DNA of 27,558 nucleotides from Blastocladiella britannica (taxonomy: Eukaryota; Blastocladiomycota; Blastocladiomycetes; Blastocladiales; Blastocladiaceae): the NCBI GenBank assembly GCA_025349905.2, contig MU624729.1, positions 1 through 27,558 of the forward strand, written 5' to 3'. The position numbers and the translations under genes were made by a program. Below, piece by piece: positions 1 through 9,888 of this stretch (position 1 is its first letter; each line of letters opens with the position of its first letter). Below the pieces are notes generated by a model that had not been told where the DNA came from, did not search any database, and worked only from the letters and a program-made list of their open reading frames with translations.

Positions 1-921
1 AAGTCACGGCCAGCCTCGGCACAGTAGTTGCGCCACCAGTCAACCAAGAGCATCCCGTTCTTGACGCGCCACGCAATTTCATAGGGAAAGGGCACATTGG
101 CGGAAAAGAGCGGCTCGGAACGGATGACATGGTCGGCCTTCCACCTGTGACGATCGCCGGATCGCACATTGTTCTTTCATGTTCTTTGTCCACGTGACAA
201 GTTGTACAAATATATAAAGGAGACCTCGCGACCAGTACCACCCAGCCTGGTACTCTGTCGCGAGTCATCTATTCTATCCTCAATAGTTCGATCGCCTTCT
301 CCCTCTCGTCCCTCGTCTGCAGAGCCCTGGATCACAGTCGTTACACCACCAGTCGAGTGAACACATGCCGCTCACCAGTGGTTGTGGGCCCACTATAACG
401 TAACCGGCGGGATTGAATGCATAATCGAGCACACGCTTGGTTGCGTACGCCTTGAGCCAACCGAGCGACAGGAGCCGACAATAGCAAGTGGCAGACCAAA
501 ACATGGCATCCAGGTTAGAGCAGAGATCCACGTCGTGGGCAGTGTGCCAGTCGAGAACATAGATTCGGTCGTGCGTGACGGCGAGGTACTCGATATTTTG
601 GAGGGCCTGGGAAGAAAGTTTGGGCCCGTGATCTTTGAATAGCCAATCAAGGATATGGGCGTGTCCGGCCATGGCGGCACCAGAGGCAATGTCGGAAATA
701 TCATTTTCCGACAGTGGGCGATCGAGCAGCTGGACAAGTTCAAGGTGGCCGCCATAACCGAGGTCGTTCATATTCACCAGGCGGCGAACGACATGGCGGT
801 GTGTGTCTGGCGCGTCGATGCGAGGCAAAACTCGAAGCAACTCGAGGCCGGCCGCGAGCGAGTACGCCCTGTGCGAGGCAAGCAGCAGTATGCGGTCGAG
901 AATAAGTGGTATATATTCCAT
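1..921 (-). CDS. DWW-repeat ankyrin-like protein (3' end outside the window)
   Basis: Exon 1 is 921-347 and exon 2 runs from 144 off the left edge; the proposed intron (346-145, 202 nt) starts GTGTAA and ends CACAG. Joining them rebuilds a DWWW motif and continues a repeat reading ILDW, VLDW, LGW, LDWWW, LVDWW at roughly 30-40 residue spacing. This is the degenerate ankyrin-like pattern also seen in the next gene. I chose the Met at 921 because it begins MEYIPLILDRIL, resembling the F-box-like N-terminus common in such proteins; an in-frame Met at 984 would add 21 residues of unlikely sequence. The gene diverges from the 1124-2998 gene, a family member. Function is unknown; ankyrin-like repeats normally bind proteins. 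The intron is longer than others here and its boundaries are inferred. Confidence 0.68.
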
Positions 922-1123
922 CGTCGGTTGATATTTGGAGTAAAGAGAGTCCACTGCCCGGTGGGTGGATGGTTCGACGAACACACATTTCCTCCAGGCG
1001 GGCGTCCTCCAGTTCGCCGAAATTCAGCATCAAGTACACGGCCACCGTTACGGGGTCGGTCCCACTTCACATTGCCGCGCGGATCATGGATGCTCTTCAA
1101 ATCGAGCCAAAAATCAAAACAAA
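922..1123. promoter_or_regulatory. Shared divergent promoter region
   Basis: About 200 bp separate the start codons of two head-to-head DWW-repeat genes, so both promoters and 5' UTRs must lie here or overlap the partner. I see no convincing TATA box. The region contains a short upstream ORF for the right-hand gene, listed separately. Confidence 0.5.
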
Positions 1124-1127
1124 ATGA
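1086..1127 (+). promoter_or_regulatory. Short upstream ORF overlapping the start of the DWW-repeat gene
   Basis: An ATG at 1086 opens 13 codons whose TGA stop (1125-1127) overlaps the ATG of the main ORF at 1124 in an ATGA arrangement. If the transcript begins upstream of 1086, ribosomes would translate this peptide first and would have to reinitiate, or scan past it, to make the main protein. The sequence overlap is plain; use as a regulator is inference. Confidence 0.4.
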
Positions 1128-2998
1128 TCGACCACGTCCTTGATATTGTCCTTGCCCACGCCGCCGGAGCCACGTTCTCGCCTTACGAAGCAATGGTAGT
1201 GCTGAATGTGCTGCCCGAGTCAAGAGCCCCGTCCGTGCTTGCCGCAGCCCTCTCGCGCGGCTTCAAAGAATTCAGGCTTGCCCTTGCCATCAAGCATGAC
1301 CACGCGCTCGCATTATTACCGCACTACCCGGCCCATGTTCTATTCGACGGCATATACGAGGCACTTAGGGCGGCCGGTACTCGAGGCGACCTGCTCACGA
1401 TCGAGATGCTCTGGCGCCTTGGTGGGCCTACTTCGATCGCACGCGTATCTTGGTTTGAGGACTATGGTCTTGTCAGCAAGGCAGTCAAGAATGGACACTT
1501 GCAAGTGGTTGAATGGATGCAGCGTGCTGCTATTACTGTCAGCATCCCAATTCACTGGAAGCCTCATCTATGGAAATACGCTGCCGCGGCAGGGCACACG
1601 AAAGTCTTGGGTTGGGCGATCGCGCAGGGTCACCTCACGACGCTTGGTTGCTCGGCCGCGTTGCTCTCAACCTGTAATGGGGATTCAACGATCGCGGAAT
1701 GGTGGATCACGACCCAGTCCAGCAGGCGGAAGGCCTTGTCGGCTCTGCAAAGCGTACACGTCCTTGCAATGGTCACAAAGGCAGGTGCTGTTTGCGCGCT
1801 CGACTGGTGGTGGACGAATATTGGCATGCAGCTGCCCAGTCCCACAGCGATGGCCGAGATCGCCACCACGGCACTCGCTTCCAAGTGTCTCACCGTGGTC
1901 GAGTGGTGGTGGATGCGTTTCGTCAAGTACCGCACGCCAGAGCACACGTTCGGGGATAGACCCTTTGATATTGGTCATTTCACATCAGTTGCTATTTTGG
2001 ACTGGTTTTATATGCGGTCCCAAGAGTCGAAAGAATGCTTCCCGCAGTCGCCTGAACTCAACCCGCATGGACTGTCTTTTACAATAAATACTCGAACAAC
2101 CCTGCCAATCTTGCAATGGGCAATGGAGAAATGCGCCAATCTCGATGGCCAGAAACTGCAATTGATGTCGAACTTTGTTGATCTTTGCGCCAGTGCTGGT
2201 GATGTAGCTATGCTTGATCTTGCCCTGAAGCCGTCGAATGTGCTGGTTGTGGAATGGACCGCGAATCTCGTCTCCAATGTGCTGCAGTCCAGGAGTGTCG
2301 CCGTTCTCGAGTGGTGGGAGCTGCATCGCGACGAATTGCCGCCTCAAAACCTCGATTGCTCCTCGCACCTCCCAAGAGCCACCGTATTTGACTCGGTGGA
2401 CCTGATCGCGTGGTGGTATGCCCAACAACTTCCGATTCGCAAGCTTGACTGGCAAAAAGTGTTCCACAAAGCAATCCAGCACAATTCGCGCCGAATGCAA
2501 CTATGGTTACACGATCATGTGGCCCTGTTTGCTCCCGAATCCGACCATGAGCGCAGGCAGTTCATCAGCGAATGTATCCCAGTGCTGCGCTCAGCTAGGC
2601 CATTCACCCTCTATTTCTTTGATGCCGTCTTTCCCGATATGGGCCCGCTGCAGCAGATTCCAGAGCATGCGCTTCACTCCATTACAGTTCTGCATTGGTG
2701 GTGCACTCGCGCCAAAATCTCCATCGCCTCCCTCTTGCCATTAAAATCGCACGTCTTTCAGATGCTCCTCAACGCAGGAAATATACCGATGCTTGAATTG
2801 TGGTTGCAAGAGCACCTGGCCGCCAATCAGCGACTGGTCTTTCCTGCGAAAGATGAGCTTGATGAGATTTTCCAGTTTGAAGAAGGTTCGCACCAATGGA
2901 TGTACGATGCGACGGTCACGCGCAAGATCCCCGCATTTGTCGTGTCGGGGTCGAAGATTGTGCCATACACGGCGCCAGGGTATCCGTCTTCTCAATAA
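1124..2998 (+). CDS. DWW-repeat ankyrin-like protein, intact
   Basis: A single-exon ORF of 624 residues. About a dozen repeats are visible by their motifs: VVEW, VLGW, IAEWW, LDWWW, VVEWWW, ILDWF, ILQW, VVEW, VLEWW, LIAWW, VLHWW, MLELW. Each follows a predicted helix, as in degenerate ankyrin repeats of zoosporic fungi. The open frame extends upstream to an ATG at 965, but that extra 53 residues lacks family character and runs into the divergent gene. The Met at 1124 gives MIDHVLDIVLAHAAG, which aligns with the start of the decayed paralogue at 4865. The stop codon sits inside an AATAAA. The likely role is a protein-interaction scaffold; substrate and location are unknown. Homology to 3177-4865 extends end to end. 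Confidence 0.85.
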   Translation: MIDHVLDIVLAHAAGATFSPYEAMVVLNVLPESRAPSVLAAALSRGFKEFRLALAIKHDHALALLPHYPAHVLFDGIYEALRAAGTRGDLLTIEMLWRLGGPTSIARVSWFEDYGLVSKAVKNGHLQVVEWMQRAAITVSIPIHWKPHLWKYAAAAGHTKVLGWAIAQGHLTTLGCSAALLSTCNGDSTIAEWWITTQSSRRKALSALQSVHVLAMVTKAGAVCALDWWWTNIGMQLPSPTAMAEIATTALASKCLTVVEWWWMRFVKYRTPEHTFGDRPFDIGHFTSVAILDWFYMRSQESKECFPQSPELNPHGLSFTINTRTTLPILQWAMEKCANLDGQKLQLMSNFVDLCASAGDVAMLDLALKPSNVLVVEWTANLVSNVLQSRSVAVLEWWELHRDELPPQNLDCSSHLPRATVFDSVDLIAWWYAQQLPIRKLDWQKVFHKAIQHNSRRMQLWLHDHVALFAPESDHERRQFISECIPVLRSARPFTLYFFDAVFPDMGPLQQIPEHALHSITVLHWWCTRAKISIASLLPLKSHVFQMLLNAGNIPMLELWLQEHLAANQRLVFPAKDELDEIFQFEEGSHQWMYDATVTRKIPAFVVSGSKIVPYTAPGYPSSQ

Positions 2999-2999
2999 A
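2994..2999 (+). terminator. Polyadenylation signal overlapping the stop codon
   Basis: AATAAA spans the TAA stop (2996-2998) of the DWW-repeat gene and is followed by a T-rich stretch to about 3040. It matches the canonical hexamer, but its use is not proven. If used, the 3' UTR would be only about 10-30 nt. Confidence 0.45.
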
Positions 3000-3176
3000 A
3001 TATATCTCATTTCGTTTTTTCTTTTCTTTTCTTTTGTTTGCACTATTTCCTGCCGCCAGCTCCAGCGATTGTCGAGGCTGCGCTCCATTGATGTGACGCA
3101 GGACGAGCTGCTCAACCGCCGGCAGGCATCTTTTTCATAATAGCAAAAAAGACAACAAAAAAAAGAATAATTTGTG
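3000..3176. other. Gap between convergent genes
   Basis: This gap lies between the intact DWW gene and its inverted decayed copy. It holds a pyrimidine-rich tract (about 3010-3055), then a GC-richer scrap (about 3056-3140) whose plus-strand frame reads like a protein tail (QLQRLSRLRSIDVTQDELL) and stops at 3140. No splice joins that scrap to the upstream gene in frame, so I do not call a gene. Confidence 0.35.
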
Positions 3177-4865
3177 TCAATCAGAAGAGGGAGGTGCTGT
3201 GTATGGCACCGCCCCAGATCCCAACTTCACGTACACCAAGAGCCTGCTCGTGACCATCACGTCGTGCACCCACCACAGCAAACATTGGCCGTTCTCGTAA
3301 TACCCTTCCAGTACGTCTGCAGCTGGAAGGACGAAGCGATGGAGAGCAGTCAAGTGCGCCTGCAACCACCACTCCAACATCGTGGTATCGCCTCCTCGAC
3401 ACAGCGGCTCCAGAGTACCGGGTGGCAATGGCAAGGGACGCGACGGTGATATTGGCGCCGCACCACCAGTGCAACATCGTCAGGGAAGAATACGCCTGCT
3501 CAGGAATCGGTAAGCACAGCTCAAGGTCGGGAAAGATGGCGCCAATAAAGTCGCACATGTGCGGTTTTGGCCAGCGCAGCGCCGAAATGCACGCCTCCAT
3601 AAACTGCTGGCGGTCGTGGTCCAACTCGGGAGCAAAAAAGTCGAGGTGGTCAAGTAACCATATTTGCACACCAAGAGCGTCCATCGCGTTGGCCTGTACA
3701 CACGCATTTTGCCAAATTTCCTTGGGCGCTGGAAGTTGACGCGCGTGCCACCATGCAAGCACATCAGCTGCAACATGCCAGGCGGCATAAGGAAGTTGTT
3801 CGGCGCATTTTTGAAGGTCTTGCGGCGGCAACAGGGTCTGGAGGCGGTCCCGCCACTCTATTACGACCAATTTCCCAGCGTAAACTGCTTTGGGCATGAT
3901 ATTTTCAGTCCAGTCGACGATCAGCACGTCCATCGAGCACAAGACCATGTCAAGCATATCAGCGTGGCCGTCAGTTGCACATGCATCGATAAAACCAGCC
4001 GTCAATGTCAATTTCTGGTCACCAAGCACAGCGCATTGTTCAATCGCCCATTGCAGGATCGGCAGCGTCGTCCGAGATTTCAACGTCCAAATCAGGCCAT
4101 GTTGACTGTCGCCATGAAAATACTCTCGCGACCCATGAAAATGTTTCCAGTACCATTTCAAGGTGTCAATATGAAAGAAACCAATTTCATACAGCCCGCC
4201 AAACTTGTGCTCAGAAGTGCGATTTGGTTGCGCTGTGAAAAGGAACATGCTCGAGGAATTTCGTGCTCTTGAGAGTTGCCGCCGCCGCGAGCTTGCTGGG
4301 CCGAGTCGCGATCCACCACTCAACGATCGAGACATTACCGTGACGAGTAGATAGGAGGACATTATGAATCGGATGCAAGTGCTTTAGGTAATCACGCGCA
4401 ATCGCACAACGTAAGACGCCTGTACGTCCCGTGGCGGCCGCAAGGTCCCGGGGCCGCGACTTCCACTCGATTGCGACGCCGGCAGTACTGGCTGCCCGTT
4501 GGCAATGGCCACTTCGATGAATGAGCTCGAGCAATCGTCGATCCAAGCGCCACGTCCAGGAGTCGTAGGGCCAACAATCCTCCACAACAATTCGATCGTA
4601 GGGATATCGCCCATGGCGCCAGCGAATTCGAGCGTCCTCAATAGGTCGTCAGGTACAATATAGGACGGGTAGTGCGGTAGCAGTGTGAGACCGTGGCCGT
4701 GCTTGATGGCGATTACCGGGCTGAAATCGAAAAAAAAAACCACGCGAAAAGACCGCTGCGAGGACCGAAGGTGCTCGGCACTTGGGAAGCACATTTAACA
4801 GTGTGGCCGCCTGCTCCGGCAAAAAAAGTGGTACCGGTGGCGTGGACCAGTATTATCGAATTCAT
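3177..4865 (-). pseudogene. Decayed inverted paralogue of the DWW-repeat gene
   Basis: Read on the minus strand, the region matches the 1124-2998 protein from its first residues (ATG at 4865) to its last (VPYTAP tail, stop at 3177-3179). The matching frame changes at about 4800, 4733 (a run of ten T), 4490, 4245 and 3430. Relative to the intact copy, about ten residues are missing near 4490 and about fifty near 4245. The longest surviving open piece covers about 4250-3430 and keeps ILQW, VIEW, LAWW and LHWW repeats. At the break points the paralogue continues without any inserted sequence, so introns do not explain the shifts. It is likely non-functional, though the piece at 4250-3430 could still be transcribed. 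It is convergent with the intact copy and ends 37 bp from the P450 stop. Confidence 0.85.
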
Positions 4866-4902
4866 TGGGACGAGCCAGAAATTAACTAACTAAAAAATCC
4901 CA

Positions 4903-6911
4903 TCAATTGCGTCGCGTCATCTTAAGGTACACCCCCTTGACCTGGACCAGCATAGCCGGCGCCGTCGTCGGCTCCCCCGAGAGCGCCGCATCGTCCCCGA
5001 CCACCTCCCACTCGTACCGCACCAGCAACATAGCCAGCACCGTGCGCTGCTCGACCATCGACAACTGCTGGCCCAAGCACAGCCGCTGCCCGCCGCCAAA
5101 CGGCGCCCACGTGTAGTCATGTGCGGCCGGGTGCAGCGGAACGGTTCCCTCAGCCGCATCCCCAGAGACACTGCCGAGGTTCTCCCACCGCTCGGGCCGG
5201 AACACGCCGGCATCAGGACCCCAGTACTCGTGTGCGCGGTGCACCGCAAGCATGTTGGGCAGCACGCGCGTGCCTTGGGGAAGCTTGGTTCCGTCCAAGA
5301 GCGTTGCGGCGTATTGCAGGTCACGGAATAGGGTGACGGGCGTGGCGGGGAAGATCCGCAAGCCCTCTCTGATGTTTTTGATCGTCAGGAGCTGTAAAAA
5401 GGGGGGAAGTTTGGATGATACAGTACTTGATGACCATGGTCAGGTACGGAAGCTGCGACTGCTGCTGCTGAGTAGTTGGGAACACGACGTGCTCAGGCGC
5501 CGTGCCAGCCGGAACATCGCCGATCACCGACAGCACCTCGGCGCGAGCCTTGCGCTGCGTCTCGGGGTTCATGCCCAAAAAGTACATGGCGTACGCAATG
5601 GAGGTAGCGGTGGTATCATGGCCCTATACAAACACATCTTCTCAGTTTAACTGCAACCAAATAAAGTATAAAGGATGAACGCACTGCAACGAAAAACACC
5701 GTCACGTTAGCGCGCAGTTCCTCGGTGGAAAAGTTGCGGCCTTCCTCGGCGGCCGCATCAATCAGAAGCTCGAGAAGGTCGGCGGCATCGCTGGTGTCGT
5801 TTGGGTTCTCCGCGGCAGCACGGCGCTCGGCCATGAGCTTTTTCTTGTTGACGATCATGGACAAGATGTACGAGTCAAAGTCGTCGGCAGCCTTGAAACA
5901 GGCGCGACGAGCCGGGTGGTAATCCGCCCATGACCCAAACAAGAAGACCAGGGGATCGAACAGCACTATTGTTTTGTATTGCAGTTGTTAAAAGAATTGA
6001 TGGAAATGAAGTGAAAAGCATACGTACACTTCATGGCCGTGTGGTACGTGCGCACAATGGCACTGTCGGGATCGGTGATCGAGTTAAAGTTGTTGCGGAA
6101 GATCACCAGCGACAAAGAATCCAGCGCAAACCGCTGTGCCCAGTCAATGATATCGACTCGGTCCCCAGTATCGGCCAGCTTGTCGAGCTGCGCAATCAGC
6201 TGCTGGCCCGGCTCCACAAACAAGGTGGTCGCAAAGCCCTTGCGGAACGCCGGGTTGACGACGCGGCGGTGGATCTTCCAGGTATCGCGCTTTGTTTTTT
6301 TTCGATGGATCCAAAGTCAGTGAGATCACCCGACGAAGTAAATAGATCAATATAGGTACCCGCGCATTGACAACGTTCCGCCCCATCAACTGCGAGCCGC
6401 GGTTATTCGCCGACCCGAGCAAGTTGATCTTGTCGAACGTATCCGGCTGCAAGAACGCGAGCTTGAGATCCACCGGGTTCGCGATCACCACTCCCCAGTG
6501 GCCGAGGATCCAGCGGGCCCACACTCGCGGAGTGTCGTCGGGCGACTTGATCAGTCCGCGGCGGTACGCGTCCGCACGCACCAACGCCAGTTCGTCCGCG
6601 TGGGCGGTAAAGTACGGCTTTTGCGCCAGCACCAGGCGAATAGTAGCCCACCACGAGATCCGCGGCAAGTGGCGCAGGTGCGCGGGGACTTTCAGCCGCG
6701 TCAGGTAGATGCGAGCGATCAGGGCCGACAGAATGACCAGGGCGGTCAGGAGCTTGGGTGGGGTGCGGATTGCCAGTGAGGTGCCATTGCCGCTGGAGAG
6801 GGGACGGGATACGGCTGCTACCAGGCCGGTGAGGAGCGCACCAGCGCTGGCGGCAAGCGATGTGGCCCACTCGGCCGGCGCTGCGACAAGGTCTGCGATG
6901 GGTTTCGACAT
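4903..6911 (-). CDS. Cytochrome P450 monooxygenase, microsomal type
   Basis: Five exons: 6911-6360, 6289-6028, 5965-5685, 5623-5427 and 5368-4903, with introns of 58-70 nt. The total of 1758 nt gives 585 residues. The joins rebuild the P450 landmarks: WKIHRR and NPAF in the C-helix region, the I-helix oxygen-activation motif AGHDTT (about 365-370), the K-helix ExxR as EGLR (432-435, created exactly by the last splice), FRPERW (about 487-492), and the heme loop FGGGQRLCLG (521-530) with ligand Cys528. A hydrophobic anchor at about 53-70 follows an unusually long N-terminal leader with another hydrophobic patch (18-34), indicating ER membrane attachment. The enzyme would use O2 and electrons from NADPH-P450 reductase to oxidise a lipophilic substrate, which cannot be told from sequence. 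It resembles the CYP3/CYP4-like fungal clans. All key residues are present. Confidence 0.96.
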
Positions 6912-7081
6912 TTTTTTTTTTTGAGTTGAGGGCGGTATGAAAGAGCGGCGCGGGAACCCACATAGATTTACGGCGCTGCCGGGATCCCGCGTTGAGGGTC
7001 TCCAATGCCCAATGAATCCAATGGATGCCCTCGTACCGTGTGGGCGGCCCCTTATATTGAAATATGAGCAAATATATGAAA

Positions 7082-9600
7082 TTAGGTGTCCATATCAAGC
7101 TCGTCCATCAGCTCGTCCACTGGCGGCGGCGGATGCTCGTGCTCGTGCTCGTGCTCCTGCTCCCCGTGCTCGTGCTCCTGCTCCCCGTGCTGCTCCAGTT
7201 CAGGAACCCGCTGCCCCGACGACGGCGACATTGGGGTGGCCGATTCGATGGGCGACATGGATCTTGCTGCAGCACCAGCAATAGCAGCTGCCGAAGGATG
7301 ACTCTGAGCAAGCTTCGCAGCTTTCCGGTCCTCGCGCTCCTTCCTTAACCTTGAGTCGTTATGGATCTTGGTCTTGACGTGCGTAAGTGAGGGCACGCGC
7401 GCCAGCTGGCCGTCGCCGAGCGGTCCGTGCGCGGCCCAGATCGCCTCGTAGTTGCGCCCATGTTCCAGCAGCGCCGCATCCAAGCACGCTTGCTCCTCGG
7501 GCCGCCACCGAAACATGACGCGCACCGCCGGTGCCGCGTTCGCCGCCGCCGTGGCGGCGACCAGCGCAAGCGCTTTGGCCATGGCGGGGTCCGCTGAGCC
7601 GCCATCGACGGGCGCGGTGGATGGACTGGCCATTGGGCCCGCGTAGGTCGAGGTGTGAGCGGTCGACAAGTAGCCGACGGCGGAGGCCGTGGCGTTGTTG
7701 CTGCTGTTGGGACGTGCTGACAAGTACCCTGAATCGTCCGCTGTACCAGTCGCATCGGCCGGTTCGGATTGCGCGGCGGCGGCGGCAGCAATGCGGGACC
7801 GTTTACGGCCGCGCGACGCCGGCGCATCGGACGACGTCGCAGACACAGGCCGCGGTCGTTTTTTCCCTCCACCACCACCACCACCACCACCACCTCCGCC
7901 TGGCCCGTCAGTCGCCATCGATGTTCCGTCAGCAGCGCCGCCAGCTCCGACCGCGGGCGATAGAGGCGCCGTCGCTCGTGCCGGATCGTCCTCGGCCGCC
8001 ACATCCTCGCCGCGAGCACGCGCGACAGCTGCCCGGACCCGGTCAAGCGGCCGATCCCCACCCTGTGCGAGCGCTGCGAGCGCTGCCCGCGCCGTGGCGG
8101 GATCCTCGGCGTCCAGGACGTACCTTTATATACACACTTCGTGAATTTCTGATTGATAACAGGTGCAATGGGTTAAACATACCGAAACACGTAAACGCAC
8201 GTCTCGACCAAATGCCCCGCCAGCGCATCGGCGCGCGTCTGCGCCATGACATTGAACTCGTCCGCCGCCGCGTCGGCGCCCGCGTCGTGGCCCATGATTG
8301 GCGCGGGCGGCGGACGCACAAATAACGTGTCGACGGCCTGCATGGCGGCGGCCGAGAACTGGTCGGCCGCGTCCGCGAGCCGCTCGAGCCAGTCGTACGC
8401 GACATCGGAGAGCTGCTGCTGATCGGGCTGATGCTCAAGGTGCGGCGACGAGTGCTGGTGGGACGGGTGGTGCGGCGAAAAGAGCGCCGTCGAGTGCGGT
8501 GTTTGATCAAAGTGGCTCCTATGCGCGTCGTCAGCCGATCGGTCTGCGGCATGCGCCGGCGGCCGGTAATGCAGTGGTGGTGGAACGGCAGGCACTGGCC
8601 ACCGATCGCCCGCGCCGTCCATGCTGGAAAACACGTGGCCGCTCCCACCCAGATCGTCCATGGACTGCGCTGTGCCGTGCATCTCCTCCATGGCGGCCAG
8701 CAGGCGCTGTGCGAGCGCGGCCGGATCCTCTTCCTCGTCTTCGTCTTCTGCAAGACCTTGGCGCGGCTGGTACTGTTGGTAATGCTGCTGCTGGTAGTGA
8801 TGGTGGCGCGCACCCGCGTCCCATCCGCCACGGTGATCAGCTGCTGCTGCGCTATTGGGACCAGAGCCGCCAGAAAACGGAGACAGCGCATTGGGACTGG
8901 TCAGAAACCCGAGATGGCTGCTGCTCCCGCTCCCGTTCCCATGCATCGGCGGTGGCGGCGGGAGTATGGTGTGAATGGGCGGCAGGGTCGACGACGGACC
9001 AAGATCGGGCGGCGCAGCAGTCCCAAAGAGCGCGTGTCGGCGCGCGATACTCCCACTGGGCAATGACGGTCCACCGTGACTGCTGCCGACACTACTGCTA
9101 CTATTGTTGGGCCCAGTGCCCTGATGATCGAGCTGCGCCAGGGACGGAAGCATGGTTGTCGTTGCTGTTGGTGCCCCGAGAAGTATTGGCACGGGAGGCG
9201 GGTACGGCGTCAGGTGCAGCGAGGATCCTGACGCACATGTGGATGAGGATAGCGACATGGACGACACAGGCACTGACCGCAATGGTGACAAGGACGACGC
9301 GTTGTGACAGTCAATGGGCGGCAGATCATAGGCGGACGCGGTGGATCCAGGCGCGCTGACTTTTCCGCCCATTAAGAGACTGGCAATCGTGCCGGGAACC
9401 CGATGATGCTGCTCTTTGGTGGGACCGTGGTGACCCAAGCTAGTGCCACCAGTTGCAGTCGCAGCCATATGAATTGGTAGTGGTGGATGTATCCCTCCTG
9501 GTGGGGACCCGACGTGGGCTGATGATGGTTGTGGTGGTTGTGGTGGTTGTGTTGGTGGCGGTGGTGGCCGGTGGTACGGTCCGAGGTGTCTGGGTTCCAT
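7082..9600 (-). CDS. Myb/SANT-like protein 1 (one C-terminal domain)
   Basis: Exon 1 is 9600-8183 and exon 2 is 8123-7082; the 59-nt intron runs GTATGT...AAAG, and the 2460 nt give 819 residues. The first 400 residues are low complexity, rich in Pro, His, Ser and Gly. A central helical stretch (DWLERLADAADQF...) crosses the splice. Then come a glycine run, two basic clusters (KKRPRP, GRKRSR; probable nuclear signals), and one Myb-like domain at about 676-735 (7516-7337) reading RWRPEEQ, then NYEAIWAAHG, then a basic helix. This copy keeps the HGPxG loop but has a shortened following loop and Tyr in place of the helix-2 Trp. The tail is a Glu-His repeat with an acidic end. It is likely a nuclear DNA- or chromatin-binding protein. 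It is first of four related neighbouring genes. Confidence 0.82.
7145..7186. repeat. Two perfect 21-bp tandem repeats coding Glu-His
   Basis: The units 7145-7165 and 7166-7186 are identical. On the minus strand they encode the GEQEHEH repeat near the C-terminus of the 7082-9600 protein. The unit length is a multiple of three, so slippage would change repeat number without breaking the frame. Confidence 0.9.
7866..7904. repeat. CCA/CCT microsatellite coding polyglycine
   Basis: A near-perfect CCA run encodes on the minus strand the twelve-glycine stretch ahead of the basic KKRPRP cluster in the first Myb-like protein. It is probably length-variable between strains. Confidence 0.85.
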
Positions 9601-9888
9601 ATGATATGCAGGCTGGCCATCAATATCGTTAGATTTGAGTTATGCTGCACAGTCCAATGACGAAGAAAAAAAAATAAATGAATGATTTCCACTGACCTGC
9701 AGCTGATTTTACTCGAGTAGGGGATTTGGTCGGGCTTGGCTGGAAATATTTTAATATACTATTTCGTAAATGCGAAAGAGAGAAAGTATTTGAGTGATCA
9801 TCGTAATTGTACTTTTGGGGTCAAGCCACGGATGTATACTTTGTACACCCGAAAAATGCAGAAATTTTGTGCAATGCAACGAAAAAAA

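Noticed and set aside
965..1123. Upstream start for the DWW-repeat gene
   Set aside because: The extra residues lack repeat or F-box-like character and would overlap the 5' region of the divergent gene; the paralogue aligns from the later Met.
4715..4745. T-run plus TTTCAG as a splice acceptor in the decayed DWW gene
   Set aside because: The intact paralogue continues across this point with no extra sequence, so the T-run is better read as a frameshift site. No donor lies at a suitable distance.
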